Source of the DNA: an uncultured Bacteroidales bacterium
GTDB lineage: Bacteria > Bacteroidota > Bacteroidia > Bacteroidales > P3
Direction of reading: 5' to 3'
Assembly (NCBI GenBank): GCA_900316965.1
Contig: ONEY01000022.1
Span: 1 to 62,080, forward strand
Length of the DNA: 62,080 bases
The notes under the pieces are model-generated. The model was not told the DNA's origin and searched no databases. It saw nothing but the letters and a program-made list of their open reading frames with translations. Positions 59,333 to 62,080 of this stretch are shown here, in pieces (the stretch's first letter is position 1; each line of letters opens with the position of its first letter). The translations under genes were made by a program, and so were the position numbers.

Positions 59333-60757
59333 ATGAATAAAAGAATTATCACCTTATTGGCTCTCGCCATGATAGCCACGGGGGTGCAAGCCCAGAAGAA
59401 AAAGGCCACCACCCAAAACGACAATGGCGGCATCACCACCGAGATGATGCAGCAAATCAAGAAAAGTTTCGGCGGCAGCGCAAGTGACAAAGCTATGCGC
59501 AACATCCTTGTCAACCAAAGTCCCGCCAAGCTGGCCATGAACTATGAGAACGCCACTAAGTTTGACTCGCACTTCTCGAACCGCGTCATCAGCAAAGCTG
59601 TCACTGACCAGAAGAGCAGCGGCCGCTGCTGGATGTTCACAGGCATGAACGTTATGCGCAACAAGGCCATCCGCCAACACAACCTGCCAGCCGAATTCCA
59701 GTTCTCGCAAGCCTACACCTTCTTCTACGACCAGCTGGAGAAGAGCAACCTCTTCCTGCAGGCCATCATAGACACCTACCAAAAGCCCATGAGCGACCAA
59801 GAGGTTGAGTGGCTCTTCAAGAACCCTATCGGTGACGGTGGCCAGTTCACCGGCATAGCCAACCTAGTTGAAAAATACGGTCTTGTCCCCAGCGACGTAA
59901 TGCCCGAAACATACAACACCAACAACACCTCAAGCATCAGCAACCTGCTGTCACTCAAGCTCCGTGAATTTGGTCTTGAATTGCGCGATATGGCGGCTCA
60001 GAAAGGCATGACCCCACAAAAGCTCACCAGCCGCAAAACCGAGATGCTCAGCACCATCTACCGCATGCTGGCACTCACTATGGGCGAGCCCCCTGCCGAG
60101 TTCACATGGACCCAGCGCAACGCCAAAGGCGAAATCGTCAGCACCGAAAAATACACCCCCAAGTCGTTCTTCGAAAAATTCGCCAAGACCGATTTCTCCA
60201 AATACTACATGGTCATGAACGACCCCACTCGCGAGTACTACAAAGTATATGAGATTCAGTACGACCGTCATGTGTACGACGGACAAAACTGGCGCTACAT
60301 CAACCTGCCCATGAACGAGATAGCACCCATGTGCATAGCCTCCATCAAAGACAGCACCATGATGTACTTCAGCTGCGATGTTGGAAAATTCCTCGACCGC
60401 GACAAAGGCTACATGGACCCCGCCAACTTCGACTACGGCTCACTTATGGGCACCACCTTCGGAATGGACAAAAAGCAACGAGTCAGCACCTTTGCCAGCG
60501 GCAGCAGCCACGCCATGACCCTCTGCGCTGTCGACCTCGACGCCAACGGCAATCCCATAAAATGGATGGTCGAGAACAGTTGGGGCCCCAACTACGGCTA
60601 CCAAGGCAACCTCATCATGAGCAACGACTGGTTCAACGAGTACATGTTCCGCGTTGTCCTCGAGGAGAAATACATCCCCGCCAACATCAAGGCACTCCTC
60701 TCGCAGAAGCCCATCATGCTCCCCGCATGGGATCCAATGTTCGCCCCCGAAGAGTAA
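59333..60757 (+). CDS. Exported C1 family aminopeptidase (bleomycin hydrolase / PepC-like)
   Basis: A 474-residue peptidase of family C1B. A signal peptide (IITLLALAMIATGVQAQ) sends it to the periplasm, unlike cytoplasmic PepC. The catalytic Cys99 lies in TDQKSSGRCWMFTGMNVMRN. The His is in GSSHAMTLCAVDLD and the Asn in WMVENSWGPNYGYQ. The family's C-terminal arm reaches the active site with ALLSQKPIMLPAWDP. Aminopeptidase C members remove N-terminal residues from peptides. A frame to 59174 exists, but its extra residues precede the promoter and hide the signal peptide. A second C1-type gene follows, 204 bases away. Confidence 0.87.
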   Translation: MNKRIITLLALAMIATGVQAQKKKATTQNDNGGITTEMMQQIKKSFGGSASDKAMRNILVNQSPAKLAMNYENATKFDSHFSNRVISKAVTDQKSSGRCWMFTGMNVMRNKAIRQHNLPAEFQFSQAYTFFYDQLEKSNLFLQAIIDTYQKPMSDQEVEWLFKNPIGDGGQFTGIANLVEKYGLVPSDVMPETYNTNNTSSISNLLSLKLREFGLELRDMAAQKGMTPQKLTSRKTEMLSTIYRMLALTMGEPPAEFTWTQRNAKGEIVSTEKYTPKSFFEKFAKTDFSKYYMVMNDPTREYYKVYEIQYDRHVYDGQNWRYINLPMNEIAPMCIASIKDSTMMYFSCDVGKFLDRDKGYMDPANFDYGSLMGTTFGMDKKQRVSTFASGSSHAMTLCAVDLDANGNPIKWMVENSWGPNYGYQGNLIMSNDWFNEYMFRVVLEEKYIPANIKALLSQKPIMLPAWDPMFAPEE

Positions 60758-60906
60758 GCCCCCTTTTTTCTCCCCTCGGCAACAATGCCGGAGACAAGGC
60801 CCGACAATAACTCGCGACACCATAACGGACATCGCTCCACCACCGCCGTTCAACACAAAAGATAACCCTTTATCTATTTTTCGGGAAACACTTCGAAAAA
60901 AAATAC

Positions 60907-60914
60907 TATCTTTG
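60907..60914 (+). promoter_or_regulatory. -7 box TATCTTTG for the last gene
   Basis: TATCTTTG fits TAnnTTTG, about 48 bases before the ATG. Confidence 0.5.
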
Positions 60915-60961
60915 CATTTTTAATAATAACAAACAAAAAAATAATAAACTCTTATAAATCA

Positions 60962-62080
60962 ATGAAAAAAATATTTGCAATTTTGGGCGCTATTGCATTA
61001 AGCGTCCCCATGTTTGCCCAAAAGGCAGCCGAAGAAGACGAAGGCTACAAATTTGACACCATCAAGATGTTGCCCATCACCTCGGTTAAAAATCAGAACA
61101 ACGCCGGTACCTGCTGGAGCTATAGCGGTATTGCTTTCCTCGAAGCCGAGCTTCTCAGAATGGGAAAAGGCGAATACGACCTCAGCGAAATGTACGTAGT
61201 CGAGAAAACCTACAACGACCGCGCTATGGCTGCTGTCCGTACCCACGGTGATGTCAGCTTCAGCCAAGGAGGTGCCTTCAACGACGTTATCTACTGCCTC
61301 CGCAACTACGGCATGGTTCCCGACGCAGTTATGCCCGCTGGCGCTGCCTATGGCGACACCCTCTCCAACCACACCGAGCTCAGCGCCCTTACCGACGTTA
61401 TGGTAGAAGCCATTGCCAAAGGCAAGCTCAAAAAACTCCAGAAAAGCCCCGACGGCCAGCCCCTGTGGCTCAAATCCATCGCCGCTGTTCACGAGATTTA
61501 CCTTGGCAAAATCCCCGAGAGCTTCACTTACAAAGGCATCAAATACACTCCTAAATCTTTCGCCGAAAGCCTCGGCCTCAACCCCGACGACTATGTAAGC
61601 CTCACCTCATTCTCACACCATCCCTTCTACCAGCCTTTCGTCATCGAAATTCAGGACAACTGGCGCTGGGGTCAGAGCTACAACCTCCCCATCGACGAGT
61701 TTATGGATGTTTTCGACTATGCTATCGACAATGGTTACACCGTAGCTTGGGGTAGCGACGTCAGCGAGACAGGTTTCCGCTACAGCCGCAAAGGCTTTGC
61801 CGTACTTCCCGCCACCGAGGCTCCTAAGAGCGGCGTTGGTAGCGACCAAGCACATTGGACAGGCATGAAAGCCGGTGAAATCGCCGACGAGGCAGCCAAG
61901 CACCCCACTCCTCAACGCTGGGTAACCCAGGAGGAACGCCAGGAAGGTTACGACAACTGGGAGACCACAGACGATCACGGTATGCTTATCTACGGCAAAG
62001 CAAAAGACCAAATGGGCAACGAATACTACATGGTTAAAAACAGCTGGGGCAAATACAATGGCGAATTTGGCGGCAACTTC
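60962..62080 (+). CDS. Exported C1 family peptidase (3' end outside window)
   Basis: The window shows 373 codons of a C1-type peptidase with a signal peptide (IFAILGAIALSVPMFAQ). The catalytic Cys51 is in NQNNAGTCWSYSGIAFLEAE. The His seems to be in TTDDHGMLIYGKAKDQ and the Asn in YYMVKNSWGKYNG, where the window ends. The two tandem peptidases (this one and the gene at 59333) are diverged but have the same order of parts. A long insert around residues 230-330 differs from the first copy. Both probably degrade peptides in the periplasm. Confidence 0.83.
   Translation, partial: MKKIFAILGAIALSVPMFAQKAAEEDEGYKFDTIKMLPITSVKNQNNAGTCWSYSGIAFLEAELLRMGKGEYDLSEMYVVEKTYNDRAMAAVRTHGDVSFSQGGAFNDVIYCLRNYGMVPDAVMPAGAAYGDTLSNHTELSALTDVMVEAIAKGKLKKLQKSPDGQPLWLKSIAAVHEIYLGKIPESFTYKGIKYTPKSFAESLGLNPDDYVSLTSFSHHPFYQPFVIEIQDNWRWGQSYNLPIDEFMDVFDYAIDNGYTVAWGSDVSETGFRYSRKGFAVLPATEAPKSGVGSDQAHWTGMKAGEIADEAAKHPTPQRWVTQEERQEGYDNWETTDDHGMLIYGKAKDQMGNEYYMVKNSWGKYNGEFGGNF

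Overview
The window is a piece of a Bacteroidota chromosome, most likely order Bacteroidales. Three lines of evidence support this. A type IX secretion component (PorW/SprE-like) and three proteins with type IX sorting tails are present. The families DUF3822, DUF4199, DUF6266, DUF5715, bactofilin-AtpZ and a kinase-RapZ fusion are typical of the phylum. Many genes are preceded by the Bacteroidota -7 promoter box TAnnTTTG. Species cannot be named from the sequence. No rRNA, tRNA, CRISPR array, intact insertion sequence or prophage was found.

Layout. 1-4.3 kb: the end of a GH78 alpha-L-rhamnosidase, a decayed Fic remnant, a membrane-anchored glutamine amidotransferase-like protein and a small flavodoxin. 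3.9-11.4 kb: a minus-strand block with alaS, a GroES-like protein, a MntP exporter, an ATP-grasp-like protein and the serine genes serC-serA. 11.4-12.0 kb: a 690-bp A/T-rich spacer followed by dnaA, where gene direction flips; it is a weak oriC candidate. 12-31.6 kb: mostly plus-strand genes for a flavin reductase, a hydroxyacid dehydrogenase, a secreted C10 protease, a uracil-DNA-glycosylase-like protein, YbaK and several unknowns. They are interrupted by minus-strand islands, including an A/T-rich trypsin-like protease/lipoprotein pair lying between a truncated and an intact copy of the glycosylase gene. 31.7-54.7 kb: an almost unbroken minus-strand block with ilvE, rsmD (N-terminally truncated), DUF3822, a kinase-RapZ fusion, AtpZ, bactofilin, PorW, ychF, a DUF5715 protein, a heptose-phosphatase-like HAD, a GT2 transferase, DUF4199, panB, MoxR, two parvulin chaperones and guaB. 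54.9-62.1 kb: plus-strand genes for an outer-membrane barrel-like protein, a His-rich zinc P-type ATPase with a Fur/Zur regulator, and two secreted C1 peptidases; the second runs off the window.

How genes work together. PorW and the three sorting-tail proteins belong to one export route. The two parvulin proteins probably support outer-membrane protein folding. The zinc ATPase and Fur-family gene form a metal-export and sensing pair. serC-serA, ilvE, panB and guaB are housekeeping biosynthesis.

The least expected features are non-coding or structural. GTTAAC-rich hexamer leaders lie directly upstream of three unrelated genes. An 11-bp tandem motif recurs at three distant spacers, and a 68-bp tandem repeat lies at 35.2 kb. 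Two gene remnants share short repeats. RsmD lacks its N-terminus, with the break immediately after the DUF3822 stop codon. No clearly new multi-gene defence or mobile system was seen.
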